DNA of 12,159 nt from Candidatus Dormiibacterota bacterium (GCA_019236085.1 JAFAJR010000258.1:1-12159), one strand, 5' to 3'. Shown: positions 1 through 7,414, counted from the first letter of the stretch. Translations and numbers: made by a program. Notes: generated by a model not told the origin, from the letters alone.

Positions 1-2248
1 GCAGCGCAGCCCCGGCGTCGCAACCGTGGAGGAGAATCACGAACTCCTCCCCGCCGAGCCGGACAACCGCGTCGGCGCCGCGGACGCTGCTGCGCAACCG
101 GGCGGCGACGCGCTGGAGTACGAGGTCACCGGCCGCATGACCGCTCGTGTCGTTCACGGTCTTGAAATGGTCGAGATCCACCAGCAGCAGGGCGAGCGGT
201 GTCCCGTCTCGCTGTGCACGCACCAGGTCACGCTCCACGGTGTCACGCAGCCAGCGGCTGTTGTACAGCGCCGTCAGGGGATCGGTCATCGCTGCGCTGA
301 GCAGCTCGGTGTACAGCTGCGCGTTGCGCCATGCACTCGCAGCAACGTGAGCGAACAACGACGCAGCCTCCAGCTCGCGGTCGCTGAACTGGTTCACGCC
401 GAGGCGCCAGCAGTTGATGATGCCCAGCTTGCGGTCGCCGGCGACCAGCGGAATCGCCAGCATGGACTCGTGCACCACCGGCGTCCCGGGAACCTGACGC
501 GCTCGAGGATGGGTCGCCGTGTCGTGAAAGTTCTGCGGCGTGCCCACGGCGAACGCCCAGCCGGTGAGACCGGCGTCGAGCGAGAAGGAGTCGGCGAGAA
601 TCGCGTCCTTGTCCTCGCCGGTGGCGAGCATCGGCAGGAAGCGATGCGTCTCGTATTCCGCCGCGAGGATGGCCATCTCGCTGACCGGCACGACGCGTGC
701 CATCTGCTCGGCGATGACGCGGAGGATGCGCAGCGGGTCGTGCTCGCTCTGCAGCGCGAGCGCCGCGTCGCTCAGCGCGCGGGCCAGCGCGCGCCGCCTG
801 CCGCCGCCGTTGCGCGCCGGCGTGTTGACGGCTTCGTCGCCGCTGTCCTCGACGTACTCTGCCAGGGCCGCTTCGCGGATTCGCGACACCGGACGCGAGG
901 CGAACCAGGCAGCGTCGACCACTTCAGTGCCGTTGTGGCCGTCGACCGGCTCCTGAAGCACCGGGCGCCCGAGGTGCCATCCCTGGCCGAACTGCACGCC
1001 GAGCGAGAGCAACGTTTCGTTTTCGCTGGCTGTCTCGATGCCCTCTGCGATCAGCCGTGCGCCAATGTTGCCGCTGAACGAGAGCAACGACACCACCAGG
1101 GCGCGCCGGGCGCGGTCGCTGTCAACGGCATGGATCAGCGAACGGTCCACCTTGATGAACTCGGGACGCAACTCGGCGATGACGCGCATGCTGGCGTGGC
1201 CGGAACCGGCGTCGTCGACAGCGATGCGGAAACCGTGCGAGCGCAGCTCGGCTGCGATGCGCTGCAACCGGGCCAGGTCGGGCACCGGGTCGCGCTCGCT
1301 GAACTCCAGCACGATCATCGAAGGGTCCACACCCGCCGCATGCACAGCGTCGTGCAGCGCCCGCATCCCCTGGCGGTCGTGGAGGGTGCGGATCAGCACG
1401 TTCATGAAGACGTCGACGTCGCCGATGCTCGAGGCGTCACGCAGCGCCGCCTGCATGCAGGCCACATCCAGTGCTGTCTCCAGGCGGTGCGATGAGGCGG
1501 CGGAGAACAGGTGGTCAGGCGTGGCGATGTGCGCGCTCGGCGGAAACCGTGTCAGCGCCTCGTAGCCGATGACGGTGCCGTCGTAGAGGCGGACCACCGG
1601 TTGCAGCGCGGCCACCAGGCGGCCGCTGTCGAGCAGCGAGGCAAGCTCGGCGCGGACCTCAGCGCGCGGCACGTTGGCCACGGAGGTGCCGAAGCGCTCG
1701 ATGGCATGCTCTTCGGCCGGCAGGATCCAGGCCGAGGCCAGCATCGCGGCAGCGGCCTCGAGGGTGGGGATCAGATCCACGCCGGCTGCGTCGCCCCAGG
1801 CGGTGACGACGGCCACCACCCGGTCGCGGGCCGTGACCGGGACGCTGTAGACCTCGCGCTCGTCGATCGAGTTCGGCAGCTCGCTGACCAGGCGGCTGTC
1901 GGTGGAGACGCTGCGGATGGTCTCGACCGCCCGGGACTGCCCGATGTAGGGCCGGCGGAAGCGGACGGGGCTGCGCAGCGACTCGACGCCGTCCAGGGGC
2001 ATGCGCAACCCCACGAGCCGGGCCGCTGTCGATGGACGCAGGGTGGCGCCGTTGCCCTCCGGCACCACCATCGCGGCAACCTCGGCGGTGTCACCCTCGA
2101 TGACCACGACGCTCACCGAGACGCCGAGGTGCTGGGCGAGAGCGCGCGCGACCTCGTCACACGCCTCGGCCACACCGCCGGCGAGCGGCAGCCGATGGCC
2201 GATACGCGTCAAACACGTCAGGCGGCGTGCAGGTTCGTCCGCGCCCAC
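1..2248 (-). CDS. GAF-EAL-GAF-GGDEF cyclic-di-GMP turnover protein (3' end cut by window)
   Basis: Signalling protein predicted to both break down and make cyclic di-GMP in the cytoplasm. About 749 residues lie in the window in one open minus-strand frame; the end of the GGDEF domain is missing. Numbering from GTG at 2248: GAF-like sensor about 1-150; EAL phosphodiesterase about 210-450 with GYEALTRF (E230), N283, LEFSE (E315, E318), AVDDAG (D345, D346), K366, AEGIE (E402) and QGW (Q422), so the known metal and catalytic positions look intact; second GAF about 490-650; GGDEF from about 655 with DLDHFK, GGEEF at 732-736 and an RxxD inhibitory site (R723, D726) five residues before it. No transmembrane segment is visible. 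The start is uncertain: GTG 2248 keeps the first GAF helix, GTG 2173 is shorter, and ATG 2386 would overlap the exporter start. No clear Shine-Dalgarno is seen. Divergent from the exporter. Domain calls are strong; net activity is inference. Confidence 0.88.
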   Translation of the reverse strand, partial: MGADEPARRLTCLTRIGHRLPLAGGVAEACDEVARALAQHLGVSVSVVVIEGDTAEVAAMVVPEGNGATLRPSTAARLVGLRMPLDGVESLRSPVRFRRPYIGQSRAVETIRSVSTDSRLVSELPNSIDEREVYSVPVTARDRVVAVVTAWGDAAGVDLIPTLEAAAAMLASAWILPAEEHAIERFGTSVANVPRAEVRAELASLLDSGRLVAALQPVVRLYDGTVIGYEALTRFPPSAHIATPDHLFSAASSHRLETALDVACMQAALRDASSIGDVDVFMNVLIRTLHDRQGMRALHDAVHAAGVDPSMIVLEFSERDPVPDLARLQRIAAELRSHGFRIAVDDAGSGHASMRVIAELRPEFIKVDRSLIHAVDSDRARRALVVSLLSFSGNIGARLIAEGIETASENETLLSLGVQFGQGWHLGRPVLQEPVDGHNGTEVVDAAWFASRPVSRIREAALAEYVEDSGDEAVNTPARNGGGRRRALARALSDAALALQSEHDPLRILRVIAEQMARVVPVSEMAILAAEYETHRFLPMLATGEDKDAILADSFSLDAGLTGWAFAVGTPQNFHDTATHPRARQVPGTPVVHESMLAIPLVAGDRKLGIINCWRLGVNQFSDRELEAASLFAHVAASAWRNAQLYTELLSAAMTDPLTALYNSRWLRDTVERDLVRAQRDGTPLALLLVDLDHFKTVNDTSGHAAGDLVLQRVAARLRSSVRGADAVVRLGGEEFVILLHGCDAGAAL

Positions 2249-2372
2249 ACCGGCAGTGTGTGTCCGGGGGGAGCCGACAACGGTCGCGTACCGGTCGCGT
2301 CCGGGTGACGCCCTGCCGCACCGCCGGTGATCTGAGTCCCCGGTCCGCCGCCGTTTTCCGCCGTGGGTCTGG

Positions 2373-2378
2373 GATAGT
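2373..2378 (+). promoter_or_regulatory. Candidate -10 box (GATAGT) for the MFS exporter
   Basis: GATAGT ends 7 bases before the A of ATG 2385. A start site at normal spacing would fall on the initiation codon, giving a leaderless mRNA. No convincing Shine-Dalgarno lies between. No clear -35 hexamer was found. Confidence 0.35.
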
Positions 2379-2384
2379 TCGCCC

Positions 2385-4118
2385 ATGGCCGATGCGACCG
2401 AGGTGAGGACCGGCACTCAGGCGACGTCCGCCATACACCGTGACGCGACCGTGTCGCCGCACGACCTCGATCCGCGGCGGTGGGCGGCGCTGGCCTGCGT
2501 GATCACCGCGCTGTTCATGGTCCTGCTCGACGTCTCGATCGTGAACGTGGCCATCCCAGCCATTCGCTCCAACCTCTCGGCCAACGACGCTGACATCCAG
2601 TTCGTCGTCGCCGGATACGGGCTGAGCTATGCGGTGATGCTCATCACGGGTGGCCGGCTTGGGGACATCTTCGGCAGAAAGCGGCTGTTCCTCATGGGCA
2701 TGGCCGGCTTCGTGCTCACCAGCGCGCTGTGCGGTCTGGCTCAGAGCGCCGTGATGCTGGACCTGTCCCGAGTGGCGCAGGGGCTCATGGCCGCGCTCAT
2801 GTATCCCCAGGTGCTGTCGGTGATCCAGGTCAGCTTCCCACCCCACGAGCGCGCCCGGGTCTTCGGTCTCGTCGGCGCCGTGATCGGCATCGCCACCATC
2901 ATGGGACCGCTGGTCGGCGGTCTCATCATCCGCAACGACATCACCGGGTCGTCCTGGCGCTGGATCTTCCTGGTCAACGTTCCCATCGGCGTGGTGTCGC
3001 TGCTCGCGGCGTACCGCGTCGTGAGCGAGTCCAAGGCGCCCAACGCGACGCGTCTCGACCTCGTGGGTGTGGCCATCGCCAGCTCCGGGCTGTTCCTATT
3101 GGTCTTCCCGCTGGTGCAGGGACAAGTGGCCGGCTGGCCGCTCTGGACGTACCTCTGCATGGCGGCGAGCCCGTTCGTTCTGGCCGCCTTTGTCCTTTAC
3201 GAGCGATCGCTGCCGGCCAATCGGTTCCCGCTGGTGCAGCTGTCGCTGTTCAACATCCGCTCCTTCAGCCTCGGGGTTCCCATCTCGGCGATCTTCATCG
3301 CCGGCATCCCTGCGTTCTTCTTCACCTTCAGCCTCACCGTCCAGGTGGGGCTGCAATGGAGCGCGCTGCACGCGGGTCTCACCAGCATTCCCTGGAGCAT
3401 CGGGTCGGCGGTGTTCTCAGCGCTGTCGGTGCGGCTGGCGCCGAAGCTGGGCCGCTACGTGATCACCGTGGGCAGCGCGCTGCTCGTTCTCGGCATTCTC
3501 GGGGTGATCCTGACCCTCCACCTGCGCGGTGTGAATGTGAGCAGCTACGACCTGATCCCGTCATACGTGGTGGCAGGCTCCGGGCTCGGCTTCATCATCG
3601 CGCCGCTGCTCAACGTGATCCTCGCCGGCGTCCCGGGTCGCGACGCGGGCAGCGCATCCGGTGTGGTCACGACGTTCCAGCAGCTGGGCGGCGCGATGGG
3701 GGTTGCCGTTGTGGGTGTGGTGTTCTTCGGGTTGCTGTCAGGCCGCTCGGCCACCGCGGTGACCCAGGTGACGCCGCAGCTGCAACAGCAGCTCAGCGCG
3801 GCGGAGCCGGGCACGCCGGCACCGGTCATCGCTCAGCAGGTGGCCAAGTTCTCGCATTGCTTCCAGTTGGAGGTCTCGTCCAGCGACCCGACGCAGACGC
3901 CGGCGGGGTGTCCGGCGATCAGCACGGCGCCGACCGCCAACCCTGTGTCACGGGCGTTCCAGAGGGCGGCCCTGCAGGCGCTGGCCAGCGACTTCGTGTC
4001 GTCGTGGGAGCGCATCCTCTTCTTCAACGTCGGCCTGTGGCTCGTGGTCGGCGTGCTGTCGTTGATGCTCCCGCCGGTGCGCTTGCAACCGCAGGGGCCG
4101 GCGCCGGCCGCGCACTGA
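2385..4118 (+). CDS. DHA2-family MFS multidrug exporter (14 TM)
   Basis: Proton-driven efflux protein of the inner membrane, 577 aa, a usual length for the EmrB/QacA (DHA2) family. Hydrophobic segments support 14 TM helices. Family motifs are visible: LLDVSIVNVAIP in TM1 (motif D1 type), GGRLGDIFGRKR after TM2 (motif A), and a GPLVGG motif C in TM5 followed by WRWIFLVNVPIG. The loop between TM13 and TM14 (about residues 450-540) is long and hydrophilic and holds C492 and C509, which could pair if the loop is outside; long loops here occur in this family. The C-terminus is short after TM14. The gene stands alone, divergent from the cyclic-di-GMP protein and convergent with the cupin. No dedicated regulator sits beside it. 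The substrate cannot be told from sequence; antibiotics, dyes or metabolites are possible. Confidence 0.93.
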   Translation: MADATEVRTGTQATSAIHRDATVSPHDLDPRRWAALACVITALFMVLLDVSIVNVAIPAIRSNLSANDADIQFVVAGYGLSYAVMLITGGRLGDIFGRKRLFLMGMAGFVLTSALCGLAQSAVMLDLSRVAQGLMAALMYPQVLSVIQVSFPPHERARVFGLVGAVIGIATIMGPLVGGLIIRNDITGSSWRWIFLVNVPIGVVSLLAAYRVVSESKAPNATRLDLVGVAIASSGLFLLVFPLVQGQVAGWPLWTYLCMAASPFVLAAFVLYERSLPANRFPLVQLSLFNIRSFSLGVPISAIFIAGIPAFFFTFSLTVQVGLQWSALHAGLTSIPWSIGSAVFSALSVRLAPKLGRYVITVGSALLVLGILGVILTLHLRGVNVSSYDLIPSYVVAGSGLGFIIAPLLNVILAGVPGRDAGSASGVVTTFQQLGGAMGVAVVGVVFFGLLSGRSATAVTQVTPQLQQQLSAAEPGTPAPVIAQQVAKFSHCFQLEVSSSDPTQTPAGCPAISTAPTANPVSRAFQRAALQALASDFVSSWERILFFNVGLWLVVGVLSLMLPPVRLQPQGPAPAAH

Positions 4119-4133
4119 CTCTCTTTGGTCAGT
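4114..4133. terminator. Weak hairpin between convergent stops (possible bidirectional terminator)
   Basis: ACTGAC (4114-4119) and GTCAGT (4128-4133) form a 6-bp stem with an 8-base loop. It spans the stop codons of the exporter (4116-4118) and the cupin (4129-4131). Part of the symmetry simply comes from two facing TGA stops and there is no T tract, so this is tentative. Confidence 0.25.
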
Positions 4134-4500
4134 CTTCCAGCACCTCGACGTCGAAAGGCCCGTCAAAACAGAGCACGAATACGCACGGCTGATCGCCCGA
4201 GGCCTGGTGCTGCATCGGCTCGCCTGCAGGGAAGTGCGCATACGAATGCGGACCGATGACGCGGCCATTCACCTCGAGCTCGCCCTCGAGAACGATGATG
4301 GTGTGCGCTGCCGTGTGCCGGTGCGGCCTGCCGCGCAGTCCCGCGGGGTAGCGGATGACGTGGTGCTCAACCCCCGAAGTGGGATCCTCGAACAGGGTGT
4401 GAATGCCGATGAGCTGGTTGTACGGCGCCAGCTGGGCTTCGCGGAACTCGCCGGCCGTCAGGTGTTCGACGACAATCGGGGAGCCGAGTTGCGGGGACAT
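4129..4500 (-). CDS. Single-domain cupin protein
   Basis: Small beta-barrel metal-binding protein of 123 aa. Cupin motif 1 is visible as PHRHTAAH followed by VLEGELEVNG (H60, H62, H66), and motif 2 as FPAGEPMQH (H98). H66 lies where many cupins have glutamate, so the predicted metal site is four histidines. The final strands run to residue 123. The open frame extends upstream to about 5016, but that stretch is opposite DUF1801 and is not cupin-like; ATG 4500 fits the domain and leaves a 21-base gap to the divergent gene. The reaction is unknown: single-domain cupins include dioxygenases, isomerases and binding proteins, and the neighbours do not narrow this. It is convergent with the exporter, 10 bases between stops. 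No signal peptide, so cytoplasmic. Confidence 0.87.
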   Translation of the reverse strand: MSPQLGSPIVVEHLTAGEFREAQLAPYNQLIGIHTLFEDPTSGVEHHVIRYPAGLRGRPHRHTAAHTIIVLEGELEVNGRVIGPHSYAHFPAGEPMQHQASGDQPCVFVLCFDGPFDVEVLED

Positions 4501-4506
4501 GCTGCA

Positions 4507-4512
4507 TATAGT
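4507..4512 (+). promoter_or_regulatory. Candidate -10 box (TATAGT) in a 21-bp divergent gap
   Basis: TATAGT ends 10 bases before ATG 4522, predicting a 5' leader of only a few bases. The gap 4501-4521 is the only space between two divergent genes, and its AT-rich core (CATATAGT) must serve one or both. No -35 match was found. Confidence 0.45.
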
Positions 4513-4521
4513 GTCGTGCGC

Positions 4522-4914
4522 ATGGCCTGGGTCGCCGATCCCCGCGTGGACGCGTACATCGCCCATCTGCCGCCGTGGCAGCAGGAGATCTGCCGCACTG
4601 TGCGCGAGCTCGTGCACCGCGCCGACCCGGAGGTGGAGGAGACCATCAAGCGCACCGTGCAGCCGTACTTCGTGCTGAACGGCAACATCTGCGCCCTGCT
4701 GGCCGCCAAAGACCACGTCAACGTGTTCCTCTACGACGGCGGGATCGTGCCCGACCCGCAGCACATCGTCACTGCCGGGCACGGCAACGCGACGGCCCGA
4801 ACGGTCGCGATCGGGGAAGGCGCGTCGGTGCCATCTGCTGCGCTGCTGGCGATGTTCAAACAGATCATCGCGAACAACCGGGCGGGGGGTTGGCGAAAGC
4901 TCAAGCGCTCTTGA
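4522..4914 (+). CDS. DUF1801 (YdhG-like) domain protein
   Basis: Small cytoplasmic protein of 130 aa covering the DUF1801 fold, which is common in soil bacteria and of unknown biochemistry. Visible family features are the N-terminal helix with PPWQQEICRTVRELVHRADP, the central IKRTVQPYFVLNGNICALLAAKDHVNVFL, then YDGGIVPDP and a C-terminal helix ending in a basic tail (GGWRKLKRS). An in-frame upstream extension to 4207 exists but runs opposite the cupin and is not domain-like, so ATG 4522 is chosen. It is preceded by a TATAGT box and no Shine-Dalgarno. It is divergent from the cupin, and its end overlaps the end of the winged-helix regulator by 14 bases. Confidence 0.85.
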   Translation: MAWVADPRVDAYIAHLPPWQQEICRTVRELVHRADPEVEETIKRTVQPYFVLNGNICALLAAKDHVNVFLYDGGIVPDPQHIVTAGHGNATARTVAIGEGASVPSAALLAMFKQIIANNRAGGWRKLKRS

Positions 4915-5491
4915 GTGCCGCCGACTTGCGCGGTTTCGCCCGCTTGGCATTCGGTGTCGGCGCGGCGACGGACCCGGGAAGCACGATCGTCGCGAGGATC
5001 CGTCGTGTGCGACCACGCTTCGGCCCGTTGGCGAGGCAAGGCTGGTGCACGGTGAACATGTCGCGAGACAGGTCGGTGAGCTCGTTGTCGCTGAGCCACA
5101 GGCCCATGAGCCGGTAGCCGACCCCGTCGCGCACGAGGTCGACGTTTCCCCGACTCACATAGCGGTCGAAGTCGGCGATCAGTCCTGCGACGAAGGCCAG
5201 GAACGCCTGGCGGTGCTGATCCGCTGTCATCTTCGCCAGATCGGCGGCGGAGATTGCGGCGGCAGCGGTTCGCAGGATGTATGTGCGCTCGACGGCGCCG
5301 CGGATGCGGCGTTCTGCCACCACCGCGAGCACTCCGGCCTCAACCAATCGCGCGACCTGCCGATAGAGGCTGGCCGGCGCAACGTCAGGGAGCTCGCTCC
5401 GGAGGGCGGTCGTGGTGAGAGCGCGGTCGCCGAGAAATGCCTGAACTATCCGAAGGCGTATGGGGTGCAGGAGAAGGTCCGCGCCGCTCAT
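4901..5491 (-). CDS. Winged-helix transcriptional regulator (ArsR/PadR-like)
   Basis: DNA-binding protein of 196 aa. Residues 5-72 form a winged helix: LLLHPIRLRIVQAFL (helix 1), TTTALRSELP (helix 2), APASLYRQVARLVEAGVL (recognition helix), then the wing with RRIRGAVERTYIL. Residues 75-165 look like an alpha-helical C-terminal domain (AAAISAADLAKM... FVAGLIADFDRYVSRG... GLWLSDNELTDLSRDM) that may dimerise or bind a ligand. The last 20 or so residues are a basic, disordered tail (AKRAKPRKSAALKSA). No cysteine cluster suggesting metal sensing is seen. It is divergent from the PH-like gene, and an operator-like dyad lies in the gap, so autoregulation and control of 5579-5917 are likely but inferred. 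The target and ligand are unknown. The 3' end overlaps DUF1801 tail to tail by 14 bases. Confidence 0.85.
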   Translation of the reverse strand: MSGADLLLHPIRLRIVQAFLGDRALTTTALRSELPDVAPASLYRQVARLVEAGVLAVVAERRIRGAVERTYILRTAAAAISAADLAKMTADQHRQAFLAFVAGLIADFDRYVSRGNVDLVRDGVGYRLMGLWLSDNELTDLSRDMFTVHQPCLANGPKRGRTRRILATIVLPGSVAAPTPNAKRAKPRKSAALKSA

Positions 5492-5500
5492 GTCCGCTTG

Positions 5501-5506
5501 ATCCTA
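5501..5506 (-). promoter_or_regulatory. Candidate -10 box (TAGGAT) for the winged-helix regulator
   Basis: On the minus strand TAGGAT ends 10 bases before ATG 5491. With an 18-base spacer, TTACCA (plus 5525-5530) matches 4 of 6 positions of a -35 box and lies inside the operator-like dyad, so a bound repressor could block it. Confidence 0.4.
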
Positions 5507-5524
5507 GCTCACCGATCTAGATTG

Positions 5525-5549
5525 TGGTAACGTTATCAGTTATGGTAAC
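5525..5549. promoter_or_regulatory. Operator-like dyad and direct repeats
   Basis: TGGTAACGTTATCA (5525-5538) is a near-perfect palindrome, 12 of 14 positions symmetric. It is followed by GTTATGGTAAC (5539-5549) with GTTA/TAAC arms. TGGTAAC is also a direct repeat at 5525 and 5543, 18 bases apart, close to two helical turns. The AT-rich composition stands out from the GC-rich surroundings. The site lies between a regulator gene and a divergent target, as expected for an autoregulatory operator. Confidence 0.5.
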
Positions 5550-5578
5550 AATGCCAGCCGTGACCGAGGAGTCCACAC

Positions 5579-5917
5579 GTGAACGACAGCGCTGATCCGA
5601 CCTACGTCGATGACGAGGTTTCCTGCGGCCGCACCGAGGTCGTCATCCGGTGGTACTACCCGTGGGGATCCAAGCGGATCCCATATCAGGCGATCAGGGG
5701 TGTCAGCGAGCTGCCGCTCACCGGCATCAACAAGGTGCGTCGCTGGCGGCTCTGGGGGTCTGGCGACTTCCTGCACTGGTGGAACCTCGATCTGCGTCGC
5801 ACCGGCAAGACGCTCGCGCTTGTGATCGATGTGGGCCGCCGCGTCCGGCCCACCATCACGCCGGATGACCCCGCCACGGCGGAGCGCGTCATCAAGTCGC
5901 ACCTTGTGGTGCATTGA
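5579..5917 (+). CDS. Small bacterial PH-domain-like protein
   Basis: Protein of 112 aa, all one beta-rich domain, with no signal peptide or TM helix. The pattern of an opening acidic strand, VVIRWYYPWGSKRIPYQAIRGV, then RRWRLWGSGDFLHWWNLDLRR, a basic K-x-LALVIDVG strand, RPTITPDDP and a closing helix matches small actinobacterial proteins with a PH-like fold, as far as I recall; the function of these is unknown. It is rich in tryptophan (5 W). The start is GTG 5579 because GAGGAG (5566-5571) lies 7 bases upstream, a clear Shine-Dalgarno and the best one in the window. Its divergent neighbour is the winged-helix regulator, and the dyad in between suggests shared control. The fold assignment is moderate and the function is unknown. 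Confidence 0.78.
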   Translation: MNDSADPTYVDDEVSCGRTEVVIRWYYPWGSKRIPYQAIRGVSELPLTGINKVRRWRLWGSGDFLHWWNLDLRRTGKTLALVIDVGRRVRPTITPDDPATAERVIKSHLVVH

Positions 5918-5960
5918 CTCGCGATCCGGCGAACAGGTAGGCGTGGCCGTCCGTTGAGGT

Positions 5961-6037
<77 letters not shown>

Positions 6038-6051
6038 GAAAGCCAGCCTCG

Positions 6052-6080
6052 ATTATTTCCGCGCCGCGACAGATTGTCAC
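6052..6080 (-). promoter_or_regulatory. Sigma70-type promoter of tRNA-Gln
   Basis: On the minus strand -35 GTGACA (6080-6075, 5 of 6 to consensus), a 17-base spacer and -10 AATAAT (6057-6052, 5 of 6). The tRNA 5' end lies 17 bases beyond the -10, room for a short precursor leader. This is the most canonical promoter in the window. Confidence 0.75.
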
Positions 6081-6125
6081 AGGGGCAGGTTCTAGAAATC
6101 GGGATCCCGTGGCAGGATGCAGCCC

Positions 6126-6521
6126 ATGTTGCGATCCCTGGCCGTGGCGGGTCTGGTAGCGGGTGCCCTGGTCGCGTTGAGTGGGTGCTCGTCGTCCGAC
6201 AGCCCGGCTTCTCAGCCAGCCGCCACACCGGTCGAGCACAGCGGCTCGTGCACGGTGGTCAAGCGGGCCACCGACGCGTCGGTCACGTTTGACGGCACAC
6301 CGGACTCCGCGGCGCTCAAAGCATGCCAGCAGGTGATCGACACGTCCAACGGAGACTTCGCGTACGGCGCGGTTGTCAAAAATGGAGTGCAGCTGTGCGT
6401 TGAAACGGTCAGCGTGTTCGGCGGGCAGGTGACGATCAGCGTCGACGATGGTGATGGTTTGGGCACCGGGAACGTCCTCTGCGCCACGCTTGCCCAGTAC
6501 GGATCTCCGGTCCACTCTTAG
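6126..6521 (+). CDS. Small secreted lipoprotein, unknown function
   Basis: 131-aa precursor. Residues 1-20 form a signal peptide with one basic residue and a hydrophobic core, ending in the lipobox LSGC with C21 as the lipidated cysteine. A Ser/Pro/Ala-rich tether (about 22-40) follows, then a domain of about 90 residues with four cysteines (C42, C67, C91, C119), an even number that could give two disulfides. Strand-like segments include FAYGAVVKNGVQLCVETV and GQVTISVDDGDG. I do not recognise the family. ATG 6126 is chosen because AGGA lies 8 bases upstream and it gives a clean signal peptide; ATG 6117 in the same frame adds three residues. The stop codon interleaves with that of the convergent hydrolase. 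Probably anchored outside the cytoplasmic membrane. Confidence 0.8.
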   Translation: MLRSLAVAGLVAGALVALSGCSSSDSPASQPAATPVEHSGSCTVVKRATDASVTFDGTPDSAALKACQQVIDTSNGDFAYGAVVKNGVQLCVETVSVFGGQVTISVDDGDGLGTGNVLCATLAQYGSPVHS

Positions 6522-7408
6522 CGTCGCGTCGAGCCCATGGCTCGCTGCAGCCAGCCGTTCGTGAGGTCGACGAACACCTCTGGGGCCTCCATCATCGGGA
6601 TGTGGCCGACGCCGGCCAGCTCACAGTACTCCCAGTCGGGACGCATCACCGCTGCTGCCCGTGCCGACCGCACGCTGATCAGCCGGTCTCTCGAGCCGTG
6701 GATGAGCAGCGTCGGCACTGAGACCCGCTGGATCCAGGCCACGACCCGCCGGCGCAGCGCCAGGACGTTGACCAGCGAGCGCGCGGTGGAGAAGAACGCA
6801 GCGTCCCAGCCGAGGGTGTCGCTCTGCTGCCGCTGCAGCTCGACGTGGGCGGCGACCAGCTCCGCGTCGAGGCTGTCCACGTCGGCGGCGCACAGTGCCA
6901 GCGTCTGGCGGACCAGCGATTCGGGACCCTGCCGCTGAGCGACGCGGCGCAGCCGCCGGGTGCCGGCCCAGGGAAAGAGGTACGCCAGCAGGAAGCTCCG
7001 TGCCACGGCGTCGATGCGCAGTGGATGGTCCGGCGGCGCGGGCAGCGCAGGGTCGGTGAGAACCAGGGCTCGGAACCGCTCGGGCCGTTCGGCCGCGGCG
7101 CCCAGCGCGAGCAGGCCGCCCATCGAGTTCCCGATCACGACGCCCCCGTCTGGCGCCAGCTGCTCCAGGAGCCTCTCCAGGACGGCGATGTTCGCGGCCA
7201 CAGTGGTCCGGCGGTCGCCGAGTTCGGTGAGGCCGAACCCCGGCAGGTCAGGCGCGAAGACATGGTGGGTCTCGGCGAAGCGTGGCGCCACGGCTCCCCA
7301 GTTGACGTGGCTGCCGCCCAGTCCGTGCACCAGGACCATGGGCGGACCGTCGCCGCCGTGGTCCGCGACATGGACCGGGCCGTCTGCGTCCAGGGTGAGT
7401 GCGCGCAC
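6518..7408 (-). CDS. Alpha/beta-fold hydrolase
   Basis: Serine hydrolase of 296 aa, typical for the family, with no signal peptide. The oxyanion loop HGLGG is at 28-32 and the nucleophile elbow GNSMGG has S95. The acid is D241 (HGSRD) and the histidine H269 (GVGHIPMMEAPE), completing the Ser-Asp-His triad in the expected order. The DLPGFG segment (54-59) and a helical lid (about 125-205) are also present. These features fit esterases and C-C bond hydrolases of the MhpC/BphD type, and the substrate cannot be named. The start is GTG 7408: it gives a complete N-terminal strand, and a TACGAT box ends 7 bases upstream. Divergent from glmU with a 59-base gap, and convergent with the lipoprotein with stop codons overlapping over 6518-6521. 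Confidence 0.9.
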   Translation of the reverse strand: MRALTLDADGPVHVADHGGDGPPMVLVHGLGGSHVNWGAVAPRFAETHHVFAPDLPGFGLTELGDRRTTVAANIAVLERLLEQLAPDGGVVIGNSMGGLLALGAAAERPERFRALVLTDPALPAPPDHPLRIDAVARSFLLAYLFPWAGTRRLRRVAQRQGPESLVRQTLALCAADVDSLDAELVAAHVELQRQQSDTLGWDAAFFSTARSLVNVLALRRRVVAWIQRVSVPTLLIHGSRDRLISVRSARAAAVMRPDWEYCELAGVGHIPMMEAPEVFVDLTNGWLQRAMGSTRR

Positions 7409-7414
7409 CCAGGC

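Noticed and set aside
26..1495. Long plus-strand open frame of 489 codons, and other plus-strand frames over 1-2308
   Set aside because: Exact antisense of the GAF-EAL-GAF-GGDEF gene; the minus strand shows GGEEF, EAL and other family motifs, while the plus-strand peptide is a His/Arg/Gln-rich shadow.
2249..2386. ATG at 2386 (minus) as the start of the cyclic-di-GMP gene
   Set aside because: It would overlap the exporter start codon head to head and add an Arg-rich stretch unlike a GAF domain; kept only as an alternative.
2157..2846. Minus-strand 229-codon frame opposite the exporter start
   Set aside because: His/Arg-rich shadow of the exporter and of the cyclic-di-GMP gene; no domain pattern.
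4501..5016. Upstream extension of the cupin frame to 295 codons
   Set aside because: The extra part is opposite DUF1801, has no cupin or other domain character and starts inside the regulator region; ATG 4500 gives a complete cupin.
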